In this document: positions 1 to 8,158 of the stretch, one piece after another
Layout of the letters: every line of letters begins with the position of its first letter
Position numbering within the stretch: position 1 is the first letter of the stretch
Assembly: GCF_039538005.1 (NCBI RefSeq)
Contig: NZ_BAABBO010000014.1
Location: 62,001-126,000 of the forward strand
Direction of reading: 5' to 3'
Source of the DNA: Allohahella marinimesophila
Lineage (GTDB): Bacteria; Pseudomonadota; Gammaproteobacteria; Pseudomonadales; Oleiphilaceae
Length of the DNA stretch: 64,000 nucleotides
The notes under the pieces: generated by a model
What the model was told of the DNA's origin: nothing
Seen by the model: the letters and a program-made list of their open reading frames with translations, nothing else
Database searches by the model: none
Position numbers and translations under genes: made by a program

Positions 1-504
1 GATGGCTGTGCCGTGCTGGTCGTCATGGAATACTGGGATGTCGCACTTTGAGATCAGCTCCCGCTCGATTTCGAAGCATTCTGGCGCCTTGATGTCTTCG
101 AGGTTGATGCCGCCGAAGGTATCGGCGATACGCGCAACGGTATCGATGAAGGCTTGCGGGCTTTCAGACTTTACTTCGATGTCGAAGACGTCAATGCCGG
201 CAAAGCGCTTGAACAGAACACCCTTGCCTTCCATGACTGGCTTGCTGGCAAGTGGGCCGAGATTGCCGAGACCAAGAATGGCACTACCATCACTGATGAC
301 AGCGACCAGATTACCCTTGTTGGTATAGCGATAGGCGTCTTCCGGGTTCTTGTCGATCTCACGGCATGGCTCTGCTACACCAGGACTGTAAGCGAGGGCC
401 AGATCACGTGAAGTGGCTGTAGGCTTGGTGATTTCAACACTGAGTTTGCCGGGCTTCGGGAACTCGTGATAATCAAGCGCCGCCTTTCTTTTATCTTCTG
501 ACAT
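1..504 (-). CDS. maeB: NADP-dependent malic enzyme, N-terminal part (runs off left edge)
   Basis: Only the first 168 codons are in the window. The protein starts MSEDKRKAALDYHEF and contains the malic-enzyme signatures LALAYSPGVAEPC, GSAILGLGNLGPLASKPVMEG and, at the window edge, FHDDQHGTAI. These are the substrate and metal-binding blocks of MaeB-type enzymes, which decarboxylate malate to pyruvate with NADP reduction. The usual C-terminal phosphotransacetylase-like domain, if present, lies outside the window. The ATG at 504 follows an AGGATCG ribosome site. It sits 27 bp downstream of the cytochrome c4 gene on the same strand, so the two may be co-transcribed. Identification rests on motifs recognised by eye and is strong. 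Confidence 0.93.
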   Translation of the reverse strand, partial: MSEDKRKAALDYHEFPKPGKLSVEITKPTATSRDLALAYSPGVAEPCREIDKNPEDAYRYTNKGNLVAVISDGSAILGLGNLGPLASKPVMEGKGVLFKRFAGIDVFDIEVKSESPQAFIDTVARIADTFGGINLEDIKAPECFEIERELISKCDIPVFHDDQHGTAI

Positions 505-531
505 AAATCGATCCTGCTTTTGATGGGGCTG

Positions 532-1212
532 CTACTTGGCAGCAGTCAGTCCCTGGATGTAGTTGGAGAGGGCGGCGATTTCCTTGTCGCTCAGATTCGC
601 CGCAACACCCTGCATCATGGCAGCATATGGCCCTGCAGTGCGCTCTCCGTTTCTATAGGCTAGCAACTGGGTAGTAATGTAGTCGGTGTGCTGCCCGGCT
701 AGTCGGGGGAAGCCGGCGGGGATGTTGCCCCGTCCCAGCGGATCGTGACAGCCAGCACAGGCAGGTACGCCCTTCGCACTGTTGCCTGCACGATATAGTT
801 GCTCGCCGAGCTCGATCGTGTCGGGCGAGGCGACAGCCGGGGTCGGCTGGGTGCTCTGGTAGTAAGCGGCGAGGTCGGCCATGTCCTGATCGGACAGGTT
901 GTCGGCAATACCCGCCATCTGAGGCACCGGCCGCTCATTCGATTTGATGAGGTGAAGCTGCAGATCGGTATATTTGGCGACCTGCCCTGAGAGCTTGGGG
1001 AACATGGGAGCAGCACTATTACCTGCCGGACCGTGGCATGCCACACAGGTGGCGGCCTTCTCCTCGCCTGCAGCGGGATCACCTTCCACGAATTCGCCAG
1101 CAGCCTGAGCGAGGCCAGCGATACTGCTCAGCATCAGGGAAACGCCGAAAGTCACACCGGCGAAGGCGAATCGGTCGGGAATAGAAACAAAGCCCTTGAA
1201 CAAAGATTTCAT
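532..1212 (-). CDS. Cytochrome c4, periplasmic dihaem electron carrier
   Basis: A 226-residue protein with an N-terminal signal peptide (hydrophobic about residues 14-36, cleavage near AQA-AGE) and two CXXCH haem-attachment motifs, CVACH at 56-60 and CAGCH at 152-156. Each lies in one half of a duplicated class I cytochrome c fold with later methionines (PQMAG near 99, YAAMMQG near the C-terminus) as likely sixth ligands. This is the cytochrome c4 arrangement, which carries electrons in the periplasm to terminal oxidases. I chose the ATG at 1212 because AAAGGAA lies just upstream; an alternative upstream start at 1236 would add eight residues. It is divergent from engB, as in Pseudomonas where cc4 and engB are neighbours. 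Confidence 0.93.
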   Translation of the reverse strand: MKSLFKGFVSIPDRFAFAGVTFGVSLMLSSIAGLAQAAGEFVEGDPAAGEEKAATCVACHGPAGNSAAPMFPKLSGQVAKYTDLQLHLIKSNERPVPQMAGIADNLSDQDMADLAAYYQSTQPTPAVASPDTIELGEQLYRAGNSAKGVPACAGCHDPLGRGNIPAGFPRLAGQHTDYITTQLLAYRNGERTAGPYAAMMQGVAANLSDKEIAALSNYIQGLTAAK

Positions 1213-1361
1213 GTATTCTGTTCCTTTACTTATCATTGACCCGGCAGGCGCCGCAGCTTTACTGCGACGGCGACGACACAGAAGCCGACGCGGTACACCC
1301 GAAAAAAGGTGGCCATTATATTCATAATATCAGCACAATGCGAACAGCTAAACGCGGGAAT

Positions 1362-1973
1362 ATGAATTACCAGAATATAGAATTTCTCACAAGTGCCGAG
1401 ACCCCGGTCCAGTGCCCACCTGACATCGGCCGGGAAGTGGCCTTTGCAGGACGATCCAACGCTGGCAAGTCCAGCGCAATCAACAGCCTGACAGGCCATA
1501 AAAAGCTGGCGAGAACATCCAAGACGCCAGGACGAACCCAGCTGATGAACTTTTTCGTCCTTGACGACGAGGTCGGACGTATTGTCGATCTACCAGGCTA
1601 TGGCTACGCCAAGGTATCCAAGGCCGTGCAGGCACGCTGGCAGGAAAACCTTGACCTGTACCTGCGAAGCCGCGCCTCGCTGATGGCGATCGTTCTCATC
1701 ATGGACATCAGACACCCTCTGAAGCCTTTCGATCTCGCCATGCTCGACTGGTCGAGCAGCGCTGGCAAGGACATCCTCATTCTGCTGACAAAAGCGGACA
1801 AGCTCAGCCGGAACGCAGCCCAGCAGACGGCGGCGAAAGTGCGCGCTACGCTCAAACAGAGAAACGTCAGCGCCACCATCGTACCCTTCTCATCGACTGA
1901 GTCGACCGGTCAGAACGAAGCCTGGGCCTTTCTCGATACCATCTTCGACGTGCCGGCGCCAACCGAGCTGTAA
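1362..1973 (+). CDS. engB: Ribosome biogenesis GTPase EngB (YihA/YsxC)
   Basis: A 203-residue TrmE-Era-EngA-EngB-like GTPase involved in large ribosomal subunit assembly. The G1 loop GRSNAGKSS is at residues 30-38, the switch region TSKTPGRTQ follows, G3 is DLPG (within IVDLPGYGYAK) and G4 is TKAD. The start MNYQNIEFL aligns with the Escherichia coli protein start region, so I used the ATG at 1362; the frame is open upstream to 1236 and an ATG at 1338 is a possible alternative. The 3' end overlaps the convergent TetR gene by about 64 bp. Family assignment is certain. Confidence 0.95.
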   Translation: MNYQNIEFLTSAETPVQCPPDIGREVAFAGRSNAGKSSAINSLTGHKKLARTSKTPGRTQLMNFFVLDDEVGRIVDLPGYGYAKVSKAVQARWQENLDLYLRSRASLMAIVLIMDIRHPLKPFDLAMLDWSSSAGKDILILLTKADKLSRNAAQQTAAKVRATLKQRNVSATIVPFSSTESTGQNEAWAFLDTIFDVPAPTEL

Positions 1974-2632
1974 TTCGGATAGTCGGCAGCCAGGCGGGCA
2001 ACTTCTTCGGCATAAGCCTCAGTCACGTAGGGCTCCTGTATCGCCAGGGCCTGATGTATCCCGCTTTTCATGTGCCGGATCGACAGGGTTCCGCCCTCGA
2101 CTTCGATGGAAGACACAAGAAAGGACATCCAGTTCGTCACCACCAGCCATACGTTCAAGGCCAATGTACGCTTGAGCGTTGCCGCCGAGGTCGTATGGGC
2201 CGCGCCTGGCCGCGGATCGAATGTCAGAATACCGCTGTGTTCAAGGCAGGAGATGATCTCTTCCAGACGGTCCAGACAACGACCCGTAAACTGACCATAC
2301 TCGGTTTTGAGCCGGGGATCGGCATCGAGATAGTGATACAGATCCCTATGCAGGAAGCGGTAGCTCCAGAGCCCGTCGAAGACCGAATCGAGATAGTCGA
2401 ACTCGTCCTGCACACTCAGGGCCCTGTCAGGAAGCTGGAGGTAATGGTCTACCAGACGCTCGTAATGAGTGAAGATTTCGTAAATGATCGCCTGCTTGCT
2501 GCGATAGTGGTAGTACAGGTTGCCGGGCGATATGGAGAGATCTGCGGCAACGTGATTGGTAGTGATATGCCGCTCGCCCTTCTCGTTGAAGAGCTCGAGA
2601 CTGCGAAGCAGTATCCGCTCCTTGGTGGTCAT
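1910..2632 (-). CDS. TetR/AcrR-family transcriptional regulator
   Basis: A 240-residue regulator with an N-terminal TetR helix-turn-helix (residues about 1-55, containing NHVAADLSISPGNLYYHYRS), followed by a long helical ligand/dimer domain with no recognised ligand motif. The ATG at 2632 is chosen because MTTKERILLRSLELFNEKG begins the normal HTH; the frame is open to 2707. It is divergent from the aldehyde dehydrogenase gene and a perfect palindrome lies between them, so the likely role is repression of that gene and itself. In Pseudomonas aeruginosa a TetR gene also adjoins a coniferyl-type aldehyde dehydrogenase near coaD and fdx1 (PA0362-PA0367), so the pairing is probably old. The inducer is unknown. 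Confidence 0.85.
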   Translation of the reverse strand: MTTKERILLRSLELFNEKGERHITTNHVAADLSISPGNLYYHYRSKQAIIYEIFTHYERLVDHYLQLPDRALSVQDEFDYLDSVFDGLWSYRFLHRDLYHYLDADPRLKTEYGQFTGRCLDRLEEIISCLEHSGILTFDPRPGAAHTTSAATLKRTLALNVWLVVTNWMSFLVSSIEVEGGTLSIRHMKSGIHQALAIQEPYVTEAYAEEVARLAADYPNYSSVGAGTSKMVSRKAQASF

Positions 2633-2736
2633 CGAATCGTTAATGGTGCTACCTGCCTCTTGATGCTCGTGCTCGAACTCACGCGCTGGTCCGGATCTAC
2701 TTTCCAAACGCCAGGGTGTGGTGTATCGTCTGGCCC

Positions 2737-2752
2737 TAGAGTATATACTCTA
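2737..2752. promoter_or_regulatory. Perfect 16-bp palindrome, probable TetR operator
   Basis: TAGAGTATATACTCTA is a perfect inverted repeat in the 218-bp divergent intergenic region between the TetR gene and the aldehyde dehydrogenase. Length and position fit a TetR-family operator. Binding is inferred from position only. Confidence 0.55.
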
Positions 2753-2850
2753 ATATCCAGCTAGGTGAATGATTGCGGGACATTTTGACGGATTCGCTTC
2801 TGACTACGCTCACCCAGCTCCGACAACCTCCACCAGATGAGGAAAGACGC

Positions 2851-4296
2851 ATGGTTGCCACAGTCATAGCGCTGCCAGAAAAAAATACCGATATCGAGCA
2901 GATGCACACCCGCTTCAAGGCGCAGAGAGACGCTTTCAACAATGCCGTCTTCCCTGACTATCAGGTGCGTCGAGAGCGACTGCTCAAGCTCAAGAGCGCG
3001 TTACTGCGGCAACAGGATGCCATTATCGAGGCCATCAACCTCGACTTCGCTGGCCGCTCTGCGGATGAGACCCTGCTCGCTGATATCATGCCGTCGATTC
3101 AGGCCATCAACTATGCTCTGAAAAATCTCAAGGGCTGGATGAAGCCGAAGAGTCGACGTGTCCATGCCCTGTTCATGCCGGCGCGCAACCACCTCATGTA
3201 TCAGCCTTTGGGGGTCATCGGCATCATCGTGCCATGGAATTATCCCATCAACCTGGCTATCGGGCCGCTGACGGGCGCCCTGGCCGCGGGCAACAGAGCC
3301 ATGCTCAAGATGTCTGAGTACACGCCGAGAACTTCGGGCCTTCTGCAAAAAATCATTGCGGAGACCTTTACCCCGGATCTGGTGACGGTGGTCACGGGGG
3401 AAGCGGATATCGCGGCAGAATTTTCCGGCCTGCCCTTCGATCACCTCCTGTTTACAGGTTCGACGAACGTGGGACGCCATGTCATGAGGGCGGCTGCCGA
3501 AAATCTCACGCCTGTTACGCTGGAGCTGGGAGGCAAGTCACCGGCCATCGTCTCGGCCGACGTTCCGCTCGAGGACGCCGCCACGCGCCTGGCCTTCGGC
3601 AAATCGTTCAACGCAGGTCAAACCTGCATCGCCCCCGATTATGTGTTGTGCCCGGAAGAGCGGATTGCGCCCTTCGTGGAAGCATTCTCCGCCGCCTTTG
3701 CGAAGATGTATCCCAGCATCAAGGACAACAGCGACTACACCTCGATCATCAATGACCGACAGTATCGTCGGTTGCAGGATTATCTGACCGATGCCCAGGC
3801 AAAGGGGGCAACGCTCATACAGCTCAACCCGGCGAACGAAGTCTTTGACCGAGGCACGCGAAAGTTGCCACTGACCCTGGTCCTGAATGCCACCGACAAA
3901 ATGAAGTTGATGCAGGAAGAAATCTTTGGCCCCATCCTGCCAATCGTGGCGACTCAGGGACTGGACCAGGCGCTGAGCTATGTCAATGAGCGGCCGCGTC
4001 CTCTGGCACTGTATTTCTTCGGCTACAACAAGGCACAGCAGAAGAAGGTGCTGCAGCAGTCGCATTCCGGCGGTGTCTCGTTGAACGATACCCTGGTGCA
4101 TTTCGCGCAGGACGACATGCCCTTCGGCGGCGTAGGCGACTCAGGCATGGGCCACTATCATGGCCACGAAGGTTTCCTGACCTTCTCCAACGTCAAGGGC
4201 GTTCATGTGAAGCAGCGACTGTACACCGGCAGCGTAATTTTCCCACCACATGGCACTGTGCTTCATCAGATCATCTACAAGATCTTCAACCGCTAG
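2851..4296 (+). CDS. Coniferyl-aldehyde-type NAD(P)-dependent aldehyde dehydrogenase
   Basis: A 481-residue aldehyde dehydrogenase of the coniferyl aldehyde dehydrogenase subgroup (CalB-like). Visible motifs are the cofactor-binding PWNYPINLAIGPL, the FTGSTNVGRH turn, the catalytic glutamate in TLELGGKSP and the catalytic cysteine in FNAGQTCIAPDY. The ATG at 2851 has GAGGAAAG just upstream, so it is preferred to a TTG at 2773. It lacks an N-terminal signal and should be cytoplasmic. The aldehyde oxidised cannot be told from sequence; members act on aromatic and medium-chain aldehydes. The upstream divergent TetR gene probably controls it. Confidence 0.88.
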   Translation: MVATVIALPEKNTDIEQMHTRFKAQRDAFNNAVFPDYQVRRERLLKLKSALLRQQDAIIEAINLDFAGRSADETLLADIMPSIQAINYALKNLKGWMKPKSRRVHALFMPARNHLMYQPLGVIGIIVPWNYPINLAIGPLTGALAAGNRAMLKMSEYTPRTSGLLQKIIAETFTPDLVTVVTGEADIAAEFSGLPFDHLLFTGSTNVGRHVMRAAAENLTPVTLELGGKSPAIVSADVPLEDAATRLAFGKSFNAGQTCIAPDYVLCPEERIAPFVEAFSAAFAKMYPSIKDNSDYTSIINDRQYRRLQDYLTDAQAKGATLIQLNPANEVFDRGTRKLPLTLVLNATDKMKLMQEEIFGPILPIVATQGLDQALSYVNERPRPLALYFFGYNKAQQKKVLQQSHSGGVSLNDTLVHFAQDDMPFGGVGDSGMGHYHGHEGFLTFSNVKGVHVKQRLYTGSVIFPPHGTVLHQIIYKIFNR

Positions 4297-4314
4297 TGTT
4301 CTAGCAAGCGGCTT

Positions 4315-4352
4315 GCAAGCGCTCCTGGTTTCATCCAATCTTGAGCGCTTGC
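4315..4352. repeat. 10-bp inverted repeat between aldehyde dehydrogenase and coaD
   Basis: GCAAGCGCTC at 4315-4324 is repeated inverted at 4343-4352 (GAGCGCTTGC) with an 18-nt loop. It lies 20 bp after the dehydrogenase stop and 28 bp before the coaD start. No T-tract follows, so it is not a canonical terminator; it may be a factor-dependent stop, an mRNA stabilising hairpin or a protein site. Confidence 0.45.
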
Positions 4353-4379
4353 TTCAGTCTGGTGCGAAAGGAACAGCAC

Positions 4380-4862
4380 ATGAATAGAGTGATTTATCCG
4401 GGAACGTTCGATCCCATTACCAATGGTCATGCCGATCTCATCGCCCGAGCTGCACGAATGTTCGATGAAATCATCGTGGCCGTGGCCAGTAATGCGAGGA
4501 AAAACCCGCTGTTCTCACTGGAACAACGGGTCGATCTGATCAAGGAGGTCTGCGCGCCTCACAAGAATGTAACCGTGATCGGCTTCAGTACGCTGCTGGC
4601 GGAATTCTGCAAGGCGGAAGGCGCCAATATCATTTTGAGAGGACTGCGGGCGGTGTCGGACTTCGAGTACGAGTTTCAGCTGGCAGACATGAACAGGAAA
4701 CTCGCACCAGAAGTGGAGAGCCTTTTTCTGACCCCTGCGAACCATCTCTCGTACATTTCTTCATCGCTGATCAGGGAAATTTCTGCCCTGGGTGGCGATG
4801 TGTCCGAGTTTGTCCCGCCAACCGTCTCTTCCGCCCTGATCAATCACTTCTCCAAAGCCTAG
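4380..4862 (+). CDS. coaD: Pantetheine-phosphate adenylyltransferase (CoA biosynthesis)
   Basis: A 160-residue protein of normal CoaD length. It joins AMP to 4'-phosphopantetheine to make dephospho-CoA, the penultimate step of coenzyme A synthesis. The nucleotidyltransferase motif YPGTFDPITNGH is at residues 5-16 and the second signature YISSSLIREI near residue 125. The ATG at 4380 follows GAAAGGAACAGC. The ferredoxin gene lies 104 bp downstream, the same order as in Pseudomonas. The same window encodes PanP, a predicted source of beta-alanine for the same pathway, but far away. Confidence 0.96.
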   Translation: MNRVIYPGTFDPITNGHADLIARAARMFDEIIVAVASNARKNPLFSLEQRVDLIKEVCAPHKNVTVIGFSTLLAEFCKAEGANIILRGLRAVSDFEYEFQLADMNRKLAPEVESLFLTPANHLSYISSSLIREISALGGDVSEFVPPTVSSALINHFSKA

Positions 4863-4966
4863 CTCATATGAATGGCTGTTCATTCAGTGGCCGATGGGGT
4901 TCGCTGTAACGATCTGATATACTGCGGCCCTGCTTATCTGCCAAACCCTTGAGGAATTGAAAGGCT

Positions 4967-5233
4967 ATGTCGCTGATCATTACTGATGACTGCATCAATT
5001 GCGACGTCTGCGAACCTGAGTGCCCGAACGAGGCTATATCCCAGGGCGACGAAATCTATGTCATTGATCCTTCACGGTGCACCGAGTGCGTGGGGCACTT
5101 TGATGAGCCGCAGTGTCAGCAGGTCTGCCCAGTCGATTGCATTCCACTTGATCCTGATCGCGTCGAGTCGAAGGATGCGCTCATGAAAAAGTATGAAGCG
5201 CTTACGGCTGACACGCACAAGGCAACTGGTTAG
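4967..5233 (+). CDS. 2[4Fe-4S] ferredoxin, Fdx1/YfhL type
   Basis: An 88-residue ferredoxin with two cysteine clusters: CINCDVCEPECP at residues 11-22 and CTECVGHFDEPQCQQVCP near 38-55. The longer spacing between the second and third cysteines in the second cluster, plus a C-terminal helical tail, is typical of the YfhL / Fdx1 (Chromatium vinosum-like, low-potential) class. Its partner is not known from sequence. A good ribosome site (GAGGAATTGAAAGG) precedes the ATG, and a TATACT-like -10 is present near 4917-4922. Confidence 0.93.
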   Translation: MSLIITDDCINCDVCEPECPNEAISQGDEIYVIDPSRCTECVGHFDEPQCQQVCPVDCIPLDPDRVESKDALMKKYEALTADTHKATG

Positions 5234-5362
5234 CTCATCGTTCATTAGCCCTGACATCAGTATCTTGCCAGAGCCACTTCGCTTTATTTCTACCGTTTTA
5301 CTTCTAGACTTAGGTCATGCGCCAGCCCCTTGGTGCGTGCCTGAGTGCAAGAGGTCAAACCA

Positions 5363-5929
5363 ATGGCAAAGACTAAACCTGAAGCGGAAACTGCCGCACC
5401 AGAAGCTGAAGTTGCTGAGCCGCTGACCCCGGAGCAGCGCATTGCGCTGCTTGAGAAAAGCCTCGGCACGAATCGAATTATACTGCTGGTAGTGGCCCTG
5501 TTGCTTGTTGTTTCACTGGCAGCGAGCGTGGCCATTCTGTTTTTCGGGCAGACCAGCACGCTGGACGCCGATGACCCGGTTGCCCCGGCGGAGGCAGCGC
5601 TTTCGCTGGATCAACGTCAGATGGCGGAGAAAGTGGACGCAAACCTGACCCGCTTCGATGAACGGCTGTCGCGAATGGAACTGATCCTGCAGCGGACGAA
5701 CACCGGTCGCTTTGCCGACATCCTTCTGGAGCAGGAAAAGGACAAACAGCAGTTTGCCCTCGGTGCAAAAGAGGCCATTACTGACCTGGCGCGTATGGTG
5801 CCAGGATCCAGAACCTGGCTCGAGCTCTACTCAGAGCAGATCGACAAGGGCGTCGAACGCAGCAAGGCCCGCACATCTGCCATCAGCAACATCAAGACCG
5901 AGGCCGCCGAGGCAGCACCAGAACAGTAA
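5363..5929 (+). CDS. Single-pass membrane protein of unknown function
   Basis: A 188-residue protein I do not recognise. It has an acidic Ala/Glu-rich cytoplasmic start (residues 1-30), one transmembrane helix (about 40-63, ILLVVALLLVVSLAASVAILF) and a periplasmic, probably coiled-coil segment (about 85-170) with heptad-like leucines. The ATG at 5363 follows AAGAGG; a GTG at 5345 would add six residues. Composition resembles anchored scaffold or flagellar-accessory proteins, but no domain is identifiable. It is convergent with ppk1, whose stop is 4 bp away. Confidence 0.75.
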   Translation: MAKTKPEAETAAPEAEVAEPLTPEQRIALLEKSLGTNRIILLVVALLLVVSLAASVAILFFGQTSTLDADDPVAPAEAALSLDQRQMAEKVDANLTRFDERLSRMELILQRTNTGRFADILLEQEKDKQQFALGAKEAITDLARMVPGSRTWLELYSEQIDKGVERSKARTSAISNIKTEAAEAAPEQ

Positions 5930-5932
5930 CGC

Positions 5933-8116
5933 CTAACCAGTCAACTGTCCGAGCAGGTAGTCCTGCGCGGAGAAGGCTGGCTCGCCCCGTACAGCCTTTA
6001 CCTGAGTGTAGCTGCCATCTTCAAGCAGCGACCAGGCGTACGTATTGTCGCGGAGGTAGCTTTCCAGTTCTGCCCTCACCCGCTGAGCAAGCACCGGCGC
6101 TTCTATGGGGAAACAGGTTTCCACACGGTTGACCAGGTTTCTGGTCATCCAGTCTGCACTGGAACAATACACCTCACCACCCTCCGGTCCGGCCGAACCG
6201 TTGGCGAAGTAGTAGGCCCTGGTGTGCTCCAGAAAACGCCCGACGACGGACACCACCCTGATATTCTCGGACAGACCTTTTACCCCGGGCTTGAGACAGC
6301 AGATCCCACGGATGATGAGGTCAATTTTGACACCGGCACAGGATGCTGCATACAGCGCTGCAATGATCCGAGGCTCGGTCAGCGCGTTGAACTTCGCCAG
6401 AATATAGCCATTTCCGTTGCCCTCAGAAACAATCTTTGCTTCTCTTCCGATCAGCTCGATGAGTTTTGAGTGCAGCGTGAATGGCGCATGAAAGAGTTTT
6501 CGGATTCGCAGTGCCTTGCCCATACCCGTGAGCTGAAGAAAGATGCGGTGAACATCTTCAGCCAGCTGATCGTCACAGGAGAGCAGGCTGTAGTCGGTGT
6601 AAAGCCTGGCATTGCCCGCGTGGTAGTTACCTGTGCCCAGGTGAACATAGCGCTTGAGGCCCTTGTCTTCGCGCCTGACGATCAGAATCATCTTGGCGTG
6701 GGTCTTGTAGCCAACTACGCCGTACACCACCACGACGCCAGCCTCCTGAAGCTTGCTGGCGAGCTCGAGATTTTCGGCTTCGTCAAAACGTGCCCGAAGT
6801 TCCACGACCACGGTGACTTCCTTGCCGCGTCTGGCAGCATCCACCAGCGCCGCTACGATCTCGGATTTGGCGCCAACTCGATAGAGCGTCTGGCGGATGG
6901 CCAGGACGTTCGAATCTTTTGCCGCCTGCCGAAGCAGATCGATAACAGGAGTGAAACTCTGAAATGGATGCAGCAGCAAAATGTCTTTGCGCGCAATCAC
7001 TTCGAAGATGCTGTCCTGATGCCGGAGTTCGGCCGGGGTGGACGGATTGAAGTTTGGATACTGCAGGTCGGGCCGATTGACGAGCGCACTTACCGCCATC
7101 AGCCGCGTCAGGTTCACTGGCCCAGCCACACGGTAACATTCGGTTTCCGCCAGCCCGAATTCCTGTAGCAGGAAGTTGACCAAGGGCTCAGGGCAGTTAT
7201 CGGCCACCTCCAGACGCACAGCGTCACCGAAGCGACGTGACAGTAACTCACCCCGCAGCGCCTGCGCCAGGTCTTCCATGTCGTCCTCTTCCAGCACGAG
7301 GTCGGCATTTCTGGTGATTCTGAACTGGTAGAGGCCCTTTACCTCCATACCAGGGAACAGGTCATCTGCATGGGCATGGATAATGGAAGAGAGGAAGACC
7401 AGGCAGTCACCATTGCTGATCTCCGCAGGCAACTTGACCAGGCGCGGTAGTGAGCGAGGCGCCGGCACGATGGCCAGCCCTGTTTCACGACCAAAGGCAT
7501 CCTTGCCATCGAGTTCGACAATGAAGTTCAGGCTCTTGTTCACCAGACGCGGAAAGGGATGACTGGGATCAAGTCCGATCGGCGAGATGACCGGCGAAAT
7601 TTCCCGCTCGTAGTAGCTTGCGATCCAGTCCTGCTGTTCGGGCGTCCAATCCGTGCGACGGAGGAAGTTGATGCGTTCGTCGGCCAGCGCCGGAATGAGG
7701 TCGTTATTGAGCAGCTCGTACTGCAGGCTGACCAGCTCGTGGATCTGTTCCTGCAGAGCCTGCAGGGTCTGTGCAGGCGACCTGCCATCTGCCCCAACGC
7801 TCTCGCGGCCGTATTTGATCTGCTGCTTCAGACCGGCGATACGGATCTCGAAGAATTCATCCATGTTGCTGCTATAGATGCAGCAGAACAACAACCTGAT
7901 CAACAGGGGATGATTCTCGTTGATGACCTGGTGTAGCACCCTGGCGTTGAACTGCAGGTGGCTCAGCTCTCGGTTGAAGAAGTTCTCGGGCTGATTGAAA
8001 TCGGCAATGCCCGGCATGCTGTCTTCCACGAGAGCTGCGGCGGGCGCATCTTCCAGGTAGGCCAGCTTGTCACTTGGCACTAGGCCTTCCGAACTGATCT
8101 GGTCATCACTTTCCAT
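5933..8116 (-). CDS. ppk1: Polyphosphate kinase 1
   Basis: A 727-residue PPK1, the usual length. It reversibly makes inorganic polyphosphate from ATP. The N-terminal domain begins NFFNRELSHLQFNARVL near residue 45. The phospholipase-D-like catalytic core carries the autophosphorylated histidine region VVGYKTHAKMILIVRR and then YVHLGTGNYH, and the C-terminus carries YCSSADWMTRNL. The start at 8116 has GGAG upstream. hemB lies 42 bp upstream on the same strand, the same pair as in Pseudomonas aeruginosa (ppk-hemB). No clear Pho box precedes it. Confidence 0.97.
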   Translation of the reverse strand: MESDDQISSEGLVPSDKLAYLEDAPAAALVEDSMPGIADFNQPENFFNRELSHLQFNARVLHQVINENHPLLIRLLFCCIYSSNMDEFFEIRIAGLKQQIKYGRESVGADGRSPAQTLQALQEQIHELVSLQYELLNNDLIPALADERINFLRRTDWTPEQQDWIASYYEREISPVISPIGLDPSHPFPRLVNKSLNFIVELDGKDAFGRETGLAIVPAPRSLPRLVKLPAEISNGDCLVFLSSIIHAHADDLFPGMEVKGLYQFRITRNADLVLEEDDMEDLAQALRGELLSRRFGDAVRLEVADNCPEPLVNFLLQEFGLAETECYRVAGPVNLTRLMAVSALVNRPDLQYPNFNPSTPAELRHQDSIFEVIARKDILLLHPFQSFTPVIDLLRQAAKDSNVLAIRQTLYRVGAKSEIVAALVDAARRGKEVTVVVELRARFDEAENLELASKLQEAGVVVVYGVVGYKTHAKMILIVRREDKGLKRYVHLGTGNYHAGNARLYTDYSLLSCDDQLAEDVHRIFLQLTGMGKALRIRKLFHAPFTLHSKLIELIGREAKIVSEGNGNGYILAKFNALTEPRIIAALYAASCAGVKIDLIIRGICCLKPGVKGLSENIRVVSVVGRFLEHTRAYYFANGSAGPEGGEVYCSSADWMTRNLVNRVETCFPIEAPVLAQRVRAELESYLRDNTYAWSLLEDGSYTQVKAVRGEPAFSAQDYLLGQLTG

Positions 8117-8158
8117 CTATATACTCCATATAACTGATGAGCTGATTTACGCGCAGGC

